A stretch of DNA of 36,298 nt from an uncultured Pelagibacteraceae bacterium (lineage in GTDB: Bacteria > Pseudomonadota > Alphaproteobacteria > Pelagibacterales > Pelagibacteraceae): assembly GCA_902554195.1 (NCBI GenBank), contig CACDNT010000008.1:1-36298 (forward strand), read 5' to 3'. Positions 15,651 to 24,169 of this stretch are shown here, in pieces. The position numbers were made by a program, and so were the translations under genes. Within the stretch, counting starts at the first letter, position 1, and every line of letters starts with the position of its first letter. The notes beneath the pieces were generated by a model. That model saw nothing but the letters and a program-made list of their open reading frames with translations. It was not told the origin of the DNA and made no database searches.

Positions 15651-18600
15651 ATGCCAAATAATTTAAGATTTAAAACAAGTAAATTTATTGATGAAACTTA
15701 TAGGGTTTCTTTTAAATTTAATAATAAAATATATTTTGGTTTTAAAGGTGATACTCTAGCATCAGCTTTATTGGCTAATGGCATTCATCTTGTAGGACGA
15801 AGTTTTAAATATCATAGACCTCGTGGAATTATGACGTCTGGTTCTGAAGAACCTAATGCAATAATTCAATTACATGATAATTCCTCAAGAACTGAACCTA
15901 ATGTAAGAGCTACAGAAGTAGAAATATATGAAGGTTTAGTTGCATCAAGTCAAAATTGTTGGCCTAGCGTTAATTTTGATATTGGAGGAATTAATAATCT
16001 ATTATCCCCTATCTTACCTGCAGGTTTTTATTATAAAACTTTTATGTGGCCTGCAAGTTTCTGGGAAAAGTATGAATACTTTATTAGAAAATCTGCGGGT
16101 TTAGGTAAATCACCTAAAGTAGCTGATCCAGACATATATGAACATAAGTATATTCATTGTGATGTTTTAGTTATCGGAGCAGGTATATCGGGAATAATGG
16201 CAGCTAAAATGGCAGCTAAAAATGGTTTTAAGACTCTTTTAGTTGATGAAAAATCTTATTTGGGGGGATCTTCTATTTATGATAACTCAGAATTTTCAAA
16301 GATTAATAATCAAATAACAAGTTCATGGTTAGAAAAAGAAATCAACGAAATATCTAAATTAGAAAATTTAGAAATAAAAACAAGAACTAGCGTTGCAGCA
16401 TTCCATGGATACAACTTTCTATTGGCTCGTGAAAATCTCACTGATCATTTGCCGATTAATCAAAGAGAAAATAAAGTAAGACAAAGATTATTAAAAATTA
16501 GAGCTAAAAAAGTAATTACAGCAACTGGCTCAATAGAAAGACCTTTAATATTTGATAATAATGATCGTCCAGGGATACTGTTATCTTCAGCAATTAAAAG
16601 ATATATTGATTTATACGGTGTGGCATGTGGTGAAAATAATATTCTTTTTACCAATAACGATACGGCATATGAAACAGCCATGAGTTTAATTCAAAGAGGA
16701 ATTAAAATTAATGCAATAATTGATAATAGAGAACAAATTGACTCTAAAATTTCTTACGAAGTTGAGAAAAATAATATTAAAATTTACAAAGGTTATACTG
16801 TTGTTGATACCTACGGATATAGAAGAATAAATAGAATATCCATTATGAAACTTTCAAAAGATGGTCAAACAGTAATTGGTGACAAAACAAAGTTGAATTG
16901 TGATTGTTTAGGTGTATCTGGTGGTTGGACCCCAGCAGTACACTTGTTTACACAATCAGGAGGTAAATTAAAATTTAGAGAAGAAGACCAAGTATTTATA
17001 CCTAATGTTTATCCTTCAGATCAAATTAGTATTGGATCTTGTAATGGAGACTTTGGTTTAGAGGAAATAATAAAGAATACCTTAACTTCAATTAAAAAGT
17101 TTCTTGATATTGATAATTCTGAATACAAAACTGTTGAAACAATCTCAGGTTTAAATCAATCAAAGAGAAATATCTGGTTATTACCATCTGATAAATCCAT
17201 AGGGAAAACTAAATCTTTTGTTGATTATCAAAACGATGCAACTGCAAAAGATATTAAATTAGCTCTAAGGGAAGGGTTTAGATCTATAGAACATGTAAAA
17301 AGATACACTACTACTGGTATGGGAACTGATCAGGGTAAACTTGGTAATATGCATGCTCTTGGAATTATCTCAGAAACAGCGGGAACTAAAATGGGTGAAC
17401 ACGGAACTACAACTTTTAGACCTCCTTATACACCTCTTACTTTTGGAACTATTGTTGGAAGAAATGTAGGAAAATTTTTTGATATATTTAGACGTACTCC
17501 GATACATGATTGGCATGTTGCCAACAATGCTGAATTTGAAAACGTTGGTCAATGGAAAAGAGCTTGGTACTATCCAAAGGATAATGAAAATATGCATCAA
17601 GCAGTACAAAGAGAAAGTAAAGCTGCAAGAGACTCAGCAGGTATTCTAGATGCATCTACATTAGGAAAGATTGATATTCAAGGTACTGATGCCTCAGAAT
17701 TTTTAAATCGTGTTTATACTAACGCTTGGTCAAAACTAGCTGTAGGTAAATGTCGTTATGGTTTAATGCTAAATGAAGATGGGATGGTTTATGATGATGG
17801 CGTTACAACTAGATTGGGTGAAAATCATTATATCATGACCACTACAACTGGTGGTGCAGCTAACGTGTTAGGAAAACTTGAAGATTATCTTCAGACAGAA
17901 TGGCCTGAATTAGATGTCTATTTATCATCTGTAACTGATCATTTTGCTACAATAAGTGTTTGTGGACCTTATAGTAAAAAAATTGTTTCAAAAGTTATTC
18001 CTGATTTAGATCTTTCTGATGAAAAGTTTCCACATATGTCATTCAAAAATGCGAAAATAAATAACATTAAATGTAGAGTAATGAGAATTAGTTTTACTGG
18101 GGAACATAGTTATGAAATTAATATCCAAGCAAACTTTGGTAAATCTGTTTGGGAAAAATGTATGGAAGCAGGTAAAGATTTTAATATTACGCCCTATGGA
18201 ACTGAAACGATGCACTTATTAAGAGCAGAAAAAGGTTTTATAATAGTTGGTCAAGACACTGATGCAACACTAACACCAATTGATTTACAGATGGATTGGA
18301 TAGTAAGCAAAAAGAAATATGATTTTATTGGAAAAAGATCATTATATAGATCTGATACTATTAGAGAAGATAGAAAACAATTAGTTGGTTTATTGACAGA
18401 AAATCCTGAGGAAGTTTTGGAAGAAGGCGCACAGATAGTTGCTGATATAAAAAAATCACCTATTGAAATGCTTGGCCATGTAACCTCAAGTTATTACAGC
18501 CCAAATTTAAAAAAGTCGATCGCATTAGGAGTTGTAAAAGGTGGAAAAAATATGTTGGGGCAAAAATTGATCATACCAATGGAAAATAAGAATATTAATG

Positions 18601-18662
18601 TAACTGTAGCTGATCCAGTTTTTTTAGATAAAGAAGGTGAAAGATTAAATGCTAAATTATAA
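15651..18662 (+). CDS. soxA: Sarcosine oxidase, alpha subunit
   Basis: SoxA is the large subunit of sarcosine oxidase. It receives the methylene group, transferred to tetrahydrofolate, and carries NAD. The 1003 residues split into an N-terminal ferredoxin-like fold with RSFKYHRPRGIMTSGSEEPN (about 47-66), a nucleotide-binding region starting DVLVIGAGISGIMAAKMAA near residue 171, and the TTGMGTDQGKLGN motif near 555. A GcvT-like aminomethyltransferase domain (about 640-1000) contains SKAARDSAGILDASTLGKI and GEHSYEIN. Length and layout match the family. One base separates it from soxD and its end overlaps soxG by 14 bases. Confidence 0.97.
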   Translation: MPNNLRFKTSKFIDETYRVSFKFNNKIYFGFKGDTLASALLANGIHLVGRSFKYHRPRGIMTSGSEEPNAIIQLHDNSSRTEPNVRATEVEIYEGLVASSQNCWPSVNFDIGGINNLLSPILPAGFYYKTFMWPASFWEKYEYFIRKSAGLGKSPKVADPDIYEHKYIHCDVLVIGAGISGIMAAKMAAKNGFKTLLVDEKSYLGGSSIYDNSEFSKINNQITSSWLEKEINEISKLENLEIKTRTSVAAFHGYNFLLARENLTDHLPINQRENKVRQRLLKIRAKKVITATGSIERPLIFDNNDRPGILLSSAIKRYIDLYGVACGENNILFTNNDTAYETAMSLIQRGIKINAIIDNREQIDSKISYEVEKNNIKIYKGYTVVDTYGYRRINRISIMKLSKDGQTVIGDKTKLNCDCLGVSGGWTPAVHLFTQSGGKLKFREEDQVFIPNVYPSDQISIGSCNGDFGLEEIIKNTLTSIKKFLDIDNSEYKTVETISGLNQSKRNIWLLPSDKSIGKTKSFVDYQNDATAKDIKLALREGFRSIEHVKRYTTTGMGTDQGKLGNMHALGIISETAGTKMGEHGTTTFRPPYTPLTFGTIVGRNVGKFFDIFRRTPIHDWHVANNAEFENVGQWKRAWYYPKDNENMHQAVQRESKAARDSAGILDASTLGKIDIQGTDASEFLNRVYTNAWSKLAVGKCRYGLMLNEDGMVYDDGVTTRLGENHYIMTTTTGGAANVLGKLEDYLQTEWPELDVYLSSVTDHFATISVCGPYSKKIVSKVIPDLDLSDEKFPHMSFKNAKINNIKCRVMRISFTGEHSYEINIQANFGKSVWEKCMEAGKDFNITPYGTETMHLLRAEKGFIIVGQDTDATLTPIDLQMDWIVSKKKYDFIGKRSLYRSDTIREDRKQLVGLLTENPEEVLEEGAQIVADIKKSPIEMLGHVTSSYYSPNLKKSIALGVVKGGKNMLGQKLIIPMENKNINVTVADPVFLDKEGERLNAKL

Positions 18663-19212
18663 TCATACAATTAAAGAGGAAAAATCATATCAAGGTCTAC
18701 AAATGAACGAGGTTAAACCTGTTATGAAATTGATAGTAAGAGGTAAAAAAAGAGAATTTTTATCAGCTGTTGGTAAATCTTTAAATATGGTTTTGCCTAC
18801 AAAAGCAAATACTTCCACTCAAAGTGAAAAATTGACTGCTCTATGGTTGAGTCCTGATGAATGGATGATTTTTTCAAATAGCGTTGTTAAAGAAAATACA
18901 AATTCTTATGAAACTGAAACACTTTTGAATAAAAACATATCTAAATTAAATTTAGGAGCTGTGGTGGATGTCACAGATCAATTCGTGAGGATTAATCTCA
19001 AAGGGGATAAGATATATGATTTGTTTCAAACAGGCTCTCCTTTTAATTTTAATGATTTTAAAGGTAAAATTGGCTCAGTGACCCAAACAATTCTCGCAAA
19101 AATAGATGTAATCATTCATAATCAAAATAAAAATGAAGTGAATTTGTTTGTAAGACGCTCATTTTCTGAGCATTTATTCGCTTGGATGAATGATAGTGCG
19201 TCAAGATTATAG
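18649..19212 (+). CDS. soxG: Sarcosine oxidase, gamma subunit
   Basis: SoxG is the GcvT-like gamma subunit that completes the sarcosine oxidase tetramer. It is the least conserved subunit. Here its 187 residues keep the family landmarks ALWLSPDEWMIFS near 64-76, LGAVVDVTDQFVRINLKG near 102-119 and the closing VRRSFSEHLFAWM. The start overlaps the end of soxA by 14 bases. The recognisable motif and the fixed position in soxBDAG make the call secure. Confidence 0.92.
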   Translation: MLNYNHTIKEEKSYQGLQMNEVKPVMKLIVRGKKREFLSAVGKSLNMVLPTKANTSTQSEKLTALWLSPDEWMIFSNSVVKENTNSYETETLLNKNISKLNLGAVVDVTDQFVRINLKGDKIYDLFQTGSPFNFNDFKGKIGSVTQTILAKIDVIIHNQNKNEVNLFVRRSFSEHLFAWMNDSASRL

Positions 19213-19248
19213 TCACATTTAGATCTCAAATAAGTTAAATAAAAAAAT

Positions 19249-20016
19249 ATGAAAAAATTATTTTTAGTAGCATTATTTGCTCTTTTACCCTTCTCACTAA
19301 ACGCAGAATCTAATCTAGATAAAATTTTGTCTTCTGGAGTACTTAAAGTTGGTACCACTGGAGATTGGGATCCTATGACAGTCAAAGATCCTGCAACCAA
19401 CAAATATAAAGGTTTCGATATCGATGTAATGAATCAATTAGCTAAAGATATGGGTGTAAAAATTGAGTTTGTACCTGCAGAATGGAAAACTATTGTTTCA
19501 GGAATAACATCTGCAAGATATGATATCTCAACTAGTGTTACAAAAACGCCAAAGAGAGCTGAAGTAGCTGGTTTTACCGATACCTATTACAAATATGCTA
19601 CAGTGCCACTTGTTCTCAAAAAGAACTTAAAAAAATTTCCAACTTGGGACTCGCTTAATAATTCAAATGTAACAATCGCAACTACTCTTGGTACTTCTCA
19701 AGAGGAAAAGGCAAAAGAATTTTTCCCAAAATCAAAATTAAACTCAATTGAAGCACCAGCAAGAGACTTCCAAGAAGTCTTGGCAGGTAGAGCTGATGGT
19801 AATATTACAAGTTCAACAGAGGCAAATAAATTGGTCATTAAGTATCCTCAGTTAGCAATCGTTCCAGATGGTGGAAAAAATCCAGCATTTTTAGCAATGA
19901 TGGTACCAAAGGGTGATGCTAAGTGGAATGATTATGTTAATAAATGGATTAAAGACAAAAAATCATCAGGCTTCTTCGACAAGTTATTAGCTAAATATAA
20001 TCTAAAGAGCTTATAA
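19249..20016 (+). CDS. Periplasmic solute-binding protein, amino-acid type (PheC-like)
   Basis: This is a family 3 solute-binding protein of 255 residues with a cleavable signal peptide (about 1-19, ending LNA). The mature protein starts [20 protein letters not shown], then [18 protein letters not shown]. Arg103 in [12 protein letters not shown] matches the arginine that holds the ligand carboxylate in this fold. Overall it resembles the cyclohexadienyl dehydratase (PheC) branch, and Glu191 in SSTEANK aligns from memory with the PheC catalytic Glu. However, the adjoining permease gene argues for transport. It lies 36 bases after soxG, so a methylated amine such as sarcosine or a betaine is a plausible ligand; this is inference only. 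Alternatives are a general amino-acid binding protein or a prephenate/arogenate dehydratase. Confidence 0.8.
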   Translation: MKKLFLVALFALLPFSLNAESNLDKILSSGVLKVGTTGDWDPMTVKDPATNKYKGFDIDVMNQLAKDMGVKIEFVPAEWKTIVSGITSARYDISTSVTKTPKRAEVAGFTDTYYKYATVPLVLKKNLKKFPTWDSLNNSNVTIATTLGTSQEEKAKEFFPKSKLNSIEAPARDFQEVLAGRADGNITSSTEANKLVIKYPQLAIVPDGGKNPAFLAMMVPKGDAKWNDYVNKWIKDKKSSGFFDKLLAKYNLKSL

Positions 20017-20037
20017 AAAATTAGTAATTAATTTTTT
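20015..20037 (+). other. AT-only stem-loop after the binding-protein gene
   Basis: AAAAAATTA (20015-20023) and TAATTTTTT (20029-20037) can form a 9-pair stem with a 5-base loop; the stem includes the last two bases of the stop codon. It could reduce read-through, so that more binding protein than permease is made. It has no G-C pair, so its stability is doubtful. Confidence 0.3.
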
Positions 20038-20056
20038 ATTCTTTATAACTTAAAGA

Positions 20057-20788
20057 GTGAAAAATCTTTTATTATTAATTCTAATTTTTCCATTAACGTC
20101 ATGTGGTAAAAGTGAATTAAATTGGTTGATCTTATCACCAAACAATATTGAGGGATTAACTAATCTGAAGTTTTTATTAAGTGGTATAACAACTACTATT
20201 TATATTAGTATAGTCTCAATCATTATTTCAATTATTTTAGGTCTTTTAGTTGCTATTCCATCACTGGCTAAAAGTAAATTCTTAACCTACCTTAATATTG
20301 GTTATGTTGAGATTGTACGAGCAATTCCTTTATTGGTTTTAATCTTATGGATTTATTATGGTCTTCCAATCATGACGGGTATAAGTTTTAGCCCATTCGT
20401 TTCTGGTATCATAGCTCTATCAATAAGCGAAAGTGCTTTCCAAGCAGAAATATTTAGAGCAGGAATTAATTCAATAAAAAAATCACAATGGGAGGCTGGA
20501 AGCTCTTTAGGATTAAGTTTTTTTAGAAAATTAAGATTAGTAATTCTACCTCAGGCAATAAAGAATATTTTACCAGCTATTGGTAATCAATTTGTATATG
20601 TGCTTAAAATGTCCTCTCTTGTATCGATAATTGGTATTGGAGATCTGACTAGAAAAGCAAACGAATTAGTTGTGACAACTTATCGGCCACTAGAAATATA
20701 TACATTTCTAATTCTTGAATATTTAGTCTTAATACTAATTGTTTCTTATCTTGTTAGAAAATTAGAAAAAAAATTGCAAAAAGATTAA
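20057..20788 (+). CDS. ABC transporter permease, polar amino acid (HisM/GlnP) type
   Basis: The 243-residue inner-membrane protein has the permease core of polar amino acid ABC transporters. Membrane segments lie near 45-70, 82-107, 115-130, 180-200 and 215-235. The ATPase-contact loop is about 137-165 (EIFRAGINSIKKSQWEAGSSL, shortened here to EIFRAGINSIKKSQWEAG, then LPQAIKNILPA). It starts with GTG at 20057. Unusually, the first 16 residues look like a lipoprotein signal: Lys2, a Leu/Ile core, then LTSC with Cys16. A TTG at codon 24 is an alternative start that would remove this. It follows the binding-protein gene by 40 bases, but no ATPase gene adjoins. Its stop codon shares bases with convergent nuc. 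Confidence 0.9.
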   Translation: MKNLLLLILIFPLTSCGKSELNWLILSPNNIEGLTNLKFLLSGITTTIYISIVSIIISIILGLLVAIPSLAKSKFLTYLNIGYVEIVRAIPLLVLILWIYYGLPIMTGISFSPFVSGIIALSISESAFQAEIFRAGINSIKKSQWEAGSSLGLSFFRKLRLVILPQAIKNILPAIGNQFVYVLKMSSLVSIIGIGDLTRKANELVVTTYRPLEIYTFLILEYLVLILIVSYLVRKLEKKLQKD

Positions 20789-21264
20789 TTTTTTCTTCTA
20801 TAGTCCCAAGGATATTCAAAAGTCATTGCCCACATACCTTTTTTATTTTTTTTGGCATAATTCTCATCTGGAATGTATTTTGATGAATATTTCCTGTAAG
20901 CAAAAGCATAACCTTCTCGAACAAGATACTTAGATAAACTTTGATTATTTACAAAACATTCAGCTAAAATTCTCTTATATCTATCTACACCCTCCTTGAC
21001 ACATCTTACTTTGTTTTTACCTATCTTATTAATAAGTAATTGTTTTGCTTGAATTCCACATTTGATAACCTCATTATTCTTATTACAAATTTGTTTAATT
21101 TCAGGAGTATCAATGCCACTAAAACGAATTTTTTCGTTTTTTAAATGAATAGTATCTCCGTCTATAACCCTTATTTCACTAGATTTTACATCAAGGTATG
21201 TGAAAAAGAAAAATATTAGACAAATACTAGTAAGTAAAAAGACTTTTATTTTGTTTGAAAACAT
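20785..21264 (-). CDS. Secreted thermonuclease-family nuclease (SNase-like)
   Basis: This is a 159-residue staphylococcal-nuclease-like protein with an N-terminal hydrophobic segment (about 7-23) that would export or anchor it. The active-site pattern is present: RVIDGDTIHL at 32-41, IRFSGIDTPE at 46-55 (Arg47, Asp52, Glu55), and DRYKRILAECF at 94-104 with the second arginine. EGYAFAYRKY and KKGMW follow as usual. It may degrade extracellular DNA or RNA for phosphate and bases, but that is inference. The start overlaps the end of the broken MATE gene by 38 bases, and the stop overlaps that of the convergent permease by 3 shared bases in TTAA. Confidence 0.88.
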   Translation of the reverse strand: MFSNKIKVFLLTSICLIFFFFTYLDVKSSEIRVIDGDTIHLKNEKIRFSGIDTPEIKQICNKNNEVIKCGIQAKQLLINKIGKNKVRCVKEGVDRYKRILAECFVNNQSLSKYLVREGYAFAYRKYSSKYIPDENYAKKNKKGMWAMTFEYPWDYRRKN

Positions 21265-22598
21265 TATTCAAAAAATACCCAATAAATATTAGAACTGCAA
21301 TTCCCATAAACCAATTTGTTACTAAAATCGTATAAAAAATATCCTCATAATCCCCTCCTTTAATATTAATTACATACCATAAACTTAAAAATGGAAGAGC
21401 TGTTAATCTTAGAATACTTAGATAAAGACTGTACAATGGTTTTTTCACTGCTTGGAATACTGCAGTGGTTATAAAAAAAAACAGGATAAATTGGGCCAAT
21501 TAATGCAGCAACTTTTAGATATATTGCACCATGCTTTATTGCCTCTTGGTTATCAGTAAATAATGAAACTAAAAACTCTGCACCTAAAAATATTATTATT
21601 CCTGCACATATCATAAAAGATGATCCAAACATTAAAGCTTTTCTGTATAATTCTCTCAATCTATCATAATTTTTTGCACCAAAATTTTGTCCCCCAATTG
21701 ATAATACCGCTGTATTTAATCCAATTACAGGAAGTAAAAAAACTTGTTCAATTCTTAAAGCAGCACCATAACCAGCAGTAGCTAAATCTCCAAATTGACC
21801 AATAAAGTAAAGGATGTTGAACAAACCAACGCCAATCAACAACATGCTAAACATCACAGGAATTGTCTGATACAAAAGTTCCCCAAGAAGATCAAATTTT
21901 GGAATAAAACACTCAGGCTTAAGATATTGTTTTAATTCACAACAATAAACTTTATATGCTAAATACAAAAGACCGATAAACTGAGCCACTACAGTAGCTA
22001 TTGCAAGTCCAGCTATACCAAATGCTGGAATAAAACCATAACCAAAAATAAATAATGGATTTAAGATAATATTTAAAAAGAAACTAAAAATTAAAACGTT
22101 TCTGTAACTTTTTGTATCCCCTTGCGCATTTAGTGTTCCATTTAAGGAAATTTGTATCAAAACAATTATAGTTCCATAAAAAATTACATCTAGATATTTT
22201 CTAGTTAATATAATTGCCTCTTGGTCTGATCCCATAAGAGAAAGTAAAAAATCTGAAACATTTAAACCAAAAAAAGTAACTAGTATGGATAAAAAGATTG
22301 CAAAAATAATTGATTGAGCAACAAATAATGACGCCTTCTTTTTATTATTAGCCCCTATATTATTTCCTATTAAAGTATTAGTTCCAGCAGTTAATCCAAC
22401 ACCTATTGCAATAATAGTAAAATAAATTGGAAAAGATTTTGCGATCGCTGCTATTGCTTCAGCAGATATTCTTCCTGCGAACCATGTGTCTACTAGATTG
22501 TAAAAGGTTTGAAATAATGAACCAACACTTGCTGGAATAGTAACTTTTCTCAATAAAAACCATATTGGATCTTTAGTTAATTTGAAAGATTGTGACAA
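21227..22598 (-). pseudogene. MATE-family efflux transporter, split by a frameshift in a 9-base homopolymer
   Basis: Two reading frames together encode one multidrug-and-toxin-extrusion transporter. The first (22598 to 21366) starts MSQSFKLTKDPIWFLLRKV and has the family motifs NLVDTWFAGRIS and GFGYG/AALRIEQ, with about ten membrane segments. After AALIGPIYPVFF it runs into 34 unrelated residues and stops. The matching continuation, ITTAVFQAVKKPLYSLYLS, is in the next frame and ends at 21227. The join falls in a run of nine A on the plus strand (21473-21481, T on the coding strand). With eight, the frame would be whole and give 456 residues, a normal MATE length. This may be a true mutation, a sequencing or assembly error, or a site rescued by slippage. 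Confidence 0.85.
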
Positions 22599-22606
22599 AT
22601 AAATCC

Positions 22607-23515
22607 TTAGTTAAATTCTTTTTGAAAATTATATTTTTTTCCTGATAGCTTTGCCTTGTATATCTGACTTTGTCTCATTCTAAAACGAGATTTTTGGTTT
22701 TTTGAGAGTTTATCAAAACAATTAGGACAAGTTACACCCTCCTCATATTTTTTAGATTTTTTATCTTTAATCGAGATTGGTTGTCTACATCCACCACAAA
22801 TTGAATAGGTTCCTTGCACTAATCCGTGTTTTAAACTTACTCTGTTGTCGAATACAAAACACTCGCCTTTCCATAAACTTTTTTTTGGTTTGATTTTTTT
22901 TAAGTAATTCAAAATTCCACCCTTTAATTGATAAATATTTTTAAAACCTTTTTTTTCTAAAAATACAGAGGCTTTTTCACACCTAATTCCACCAGTGCAA
23001 AACATTGCTATTGTCTGATCTTTTTTTAATTTTTTTAAATATTTTGGGAAATCTCTAAAGTTACCTATATTTGGATTTATAGATTTTTTAAAAGATCCAA
23101 CTTTATGTTCAAAAGGTTTTCTGGCATCTAATAAAAGAGTTTCCTTTTTTTTTATTAATTTATTCCATTTTGTTGGATCAATATGAGTATTCTTTTTTTT
23201 GATCCTATTCGACATTTTAAGATCCATTGGAACAACCTCTCTTTTAATTTTCACTTTAGGTTTATGAAAAGGTTTAAATTTACTTATTGAATTATTGACA
23301 CTATCAAATTCTTTAATATTCAAAATTTTTTTTAATCTAATAATTGTGGTTTTAATATCTTTATTCATTCCAGAAATAGATCCATTTAAACCCTCTTTAG
23401 ATATGATAATTGATCCATTTATATTTTTATTAGTTAAAAGATTACTCAATATTTTTTGATTTTTTTTTAAATCATTTATTTTTTGAAATTTATAAAAACC
23501 AAATACAGTGAACAT
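22607..23515 (-). CDS. trhO: tRNA uridine(34) hydroxylase, rhodanese-like
   Basis: TrhO (formerly YceA) uses oxygen to hydroxylate U34 in the anticodon of certain tRNAs, giving ho5U. The 302-residue protein has the N-terminal acylphosphatase-like part with GSIIISKEGLNGSISG (34-49) and HKPKVKIKREVV (84-95). The rhodanese domain has DARKPFEHKVGSF and the catalytic loop MFCTGGIRCEKA with Cys173. The C-terminal part has four cysteines at 240, 243, 263 and 266 (CGGC and CPNC). It shares one base with the upstream methyltransferase gene, which suggests translational coupling and a joint role. Its product would be the substrate for a U34 O-methyltransferase. Confidence 0.93.
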   Translation of the reverse strand: MFTVFGFYKFQKINDLKKNQKILSNLLTNKNINGSIIISKEGLNGSISGMNKDIKTTIIRLKKILNIKEFDSVNNSISKFKPFHKPKVKIKREVVPMDLKMSNRIKKKNTHIDPTKWNKLIKKKETLLLDARKPFEHKVGSFKKSINPNIGNFRDFPKYLKKLKKDQTIAMFCTGGIRCEKASVFLEKKGFKNIYQLKGGILNYLKKIKPKKSLWKGECFVFDNRVSLKHGLVQGTYSICGGCRQPISIKDKKSKKYEEGVTCPNCFDKLSKNQKSRFRMRQSQIYKAKLSGKKYNFQKEFN

Positions 23516-24165
23516 TAAATCTTCCTACAAACAGTCATTCCATCACCAAAAGGTACCATGACCTTTTCAATTCTTGTATCTTTAGAGATAAAATCATTCA
23601 AATCTCTAATACTTTTTGTAATTTTGTCATTTATATCTTTGTTAACAACTTCCCCATGCCATAATACATTATCGATTATTACTAAACCCTCTTTATTCAA
23701 TAAATCTAAAGAAATTTCATAATATTTTTTATAATTCATCTTATCTGCATCAATAAAAACTAAGTCAAATTTTTCATTTCTTATACTCATTAAAGTTTCT
23801 AATGCTGGTTTAATCATTGTTTTAATCTTATGATCTTGATTGGCCTTTTTAAAAAAGCTTTGTGCAACTTTGGTTGTTTCCACATTTTTATCTAATGCAA
23901 TTATACTGCCTTCATCTGGTAAGGCTAGTGCCATGGATAATGTACTTAAACCTGTAAAAGTTCCTATCTCTAGAACTTTTTTAATTTTAGAAACCTTAAT
24001 AATCAGATGTAGAAATTGACATTGAGAAATAGAGATTTGCATTCTTTTTGAATCACCAAGTGATATGTTGTAATCTATTATTTCTTTTTGAATTGGATGT
24101 AATTTCAAACCATTCTTTAGAATATAATCTTGTAAATGTTTTGTGATATTAAGGTCTGAACCCAT
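23515..24165 (-). CDS. SAM-dependent O-methyltransferase (COMT/TrmR-like)
   Basis: This is a 216-residue class I methyltransferase of the metal-dependent catechol/caffeoyl-CoA O-methyltransferase family. The SAM motif is LEIGTFTGLSTLSMA at 65-79. Metal ligands are Asp139 in LVFIDADKMNYKKYY and Asp165-Asn166 in IIDNVLWHGEV. It has no signal peptide. The family includes small-molecule enzymes and also TrmR (YrrM) of Bacillus, which methylates 5-hydroxyuridine 34 in tRNA to mo5U. Because this gene overlaps trhO by one base, and trhO makes that hydroxyuridine, a TrmR-like role is attractive. Sequence alone does not decide this, and the DNVLWxG motif is also common in general O-methyltransferases. 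gatB lies 4 bases upstream. Confidence 0.85.
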   Translation of the reverse strand: MGSDLNITKHLQDYILKNGLKLHPIQKEIIDYNISLGDSKRMQISISQCQFLHLIIKVSKIKKVLEIGTFTGLSTLSMALALPDEGSIIALDKNVETTKVAQSFFKKANQDHKIKTMIKPALETLMSIRNEKFDLVFIDADKMNYKKYYEISLDLLNKEGLVIIDNVLWHGEVVNKDINDKITKSIRDLNDFISKDTRIEKVMVPFGDGMTVCRKI

Positions 24166-24169
24166 AACC

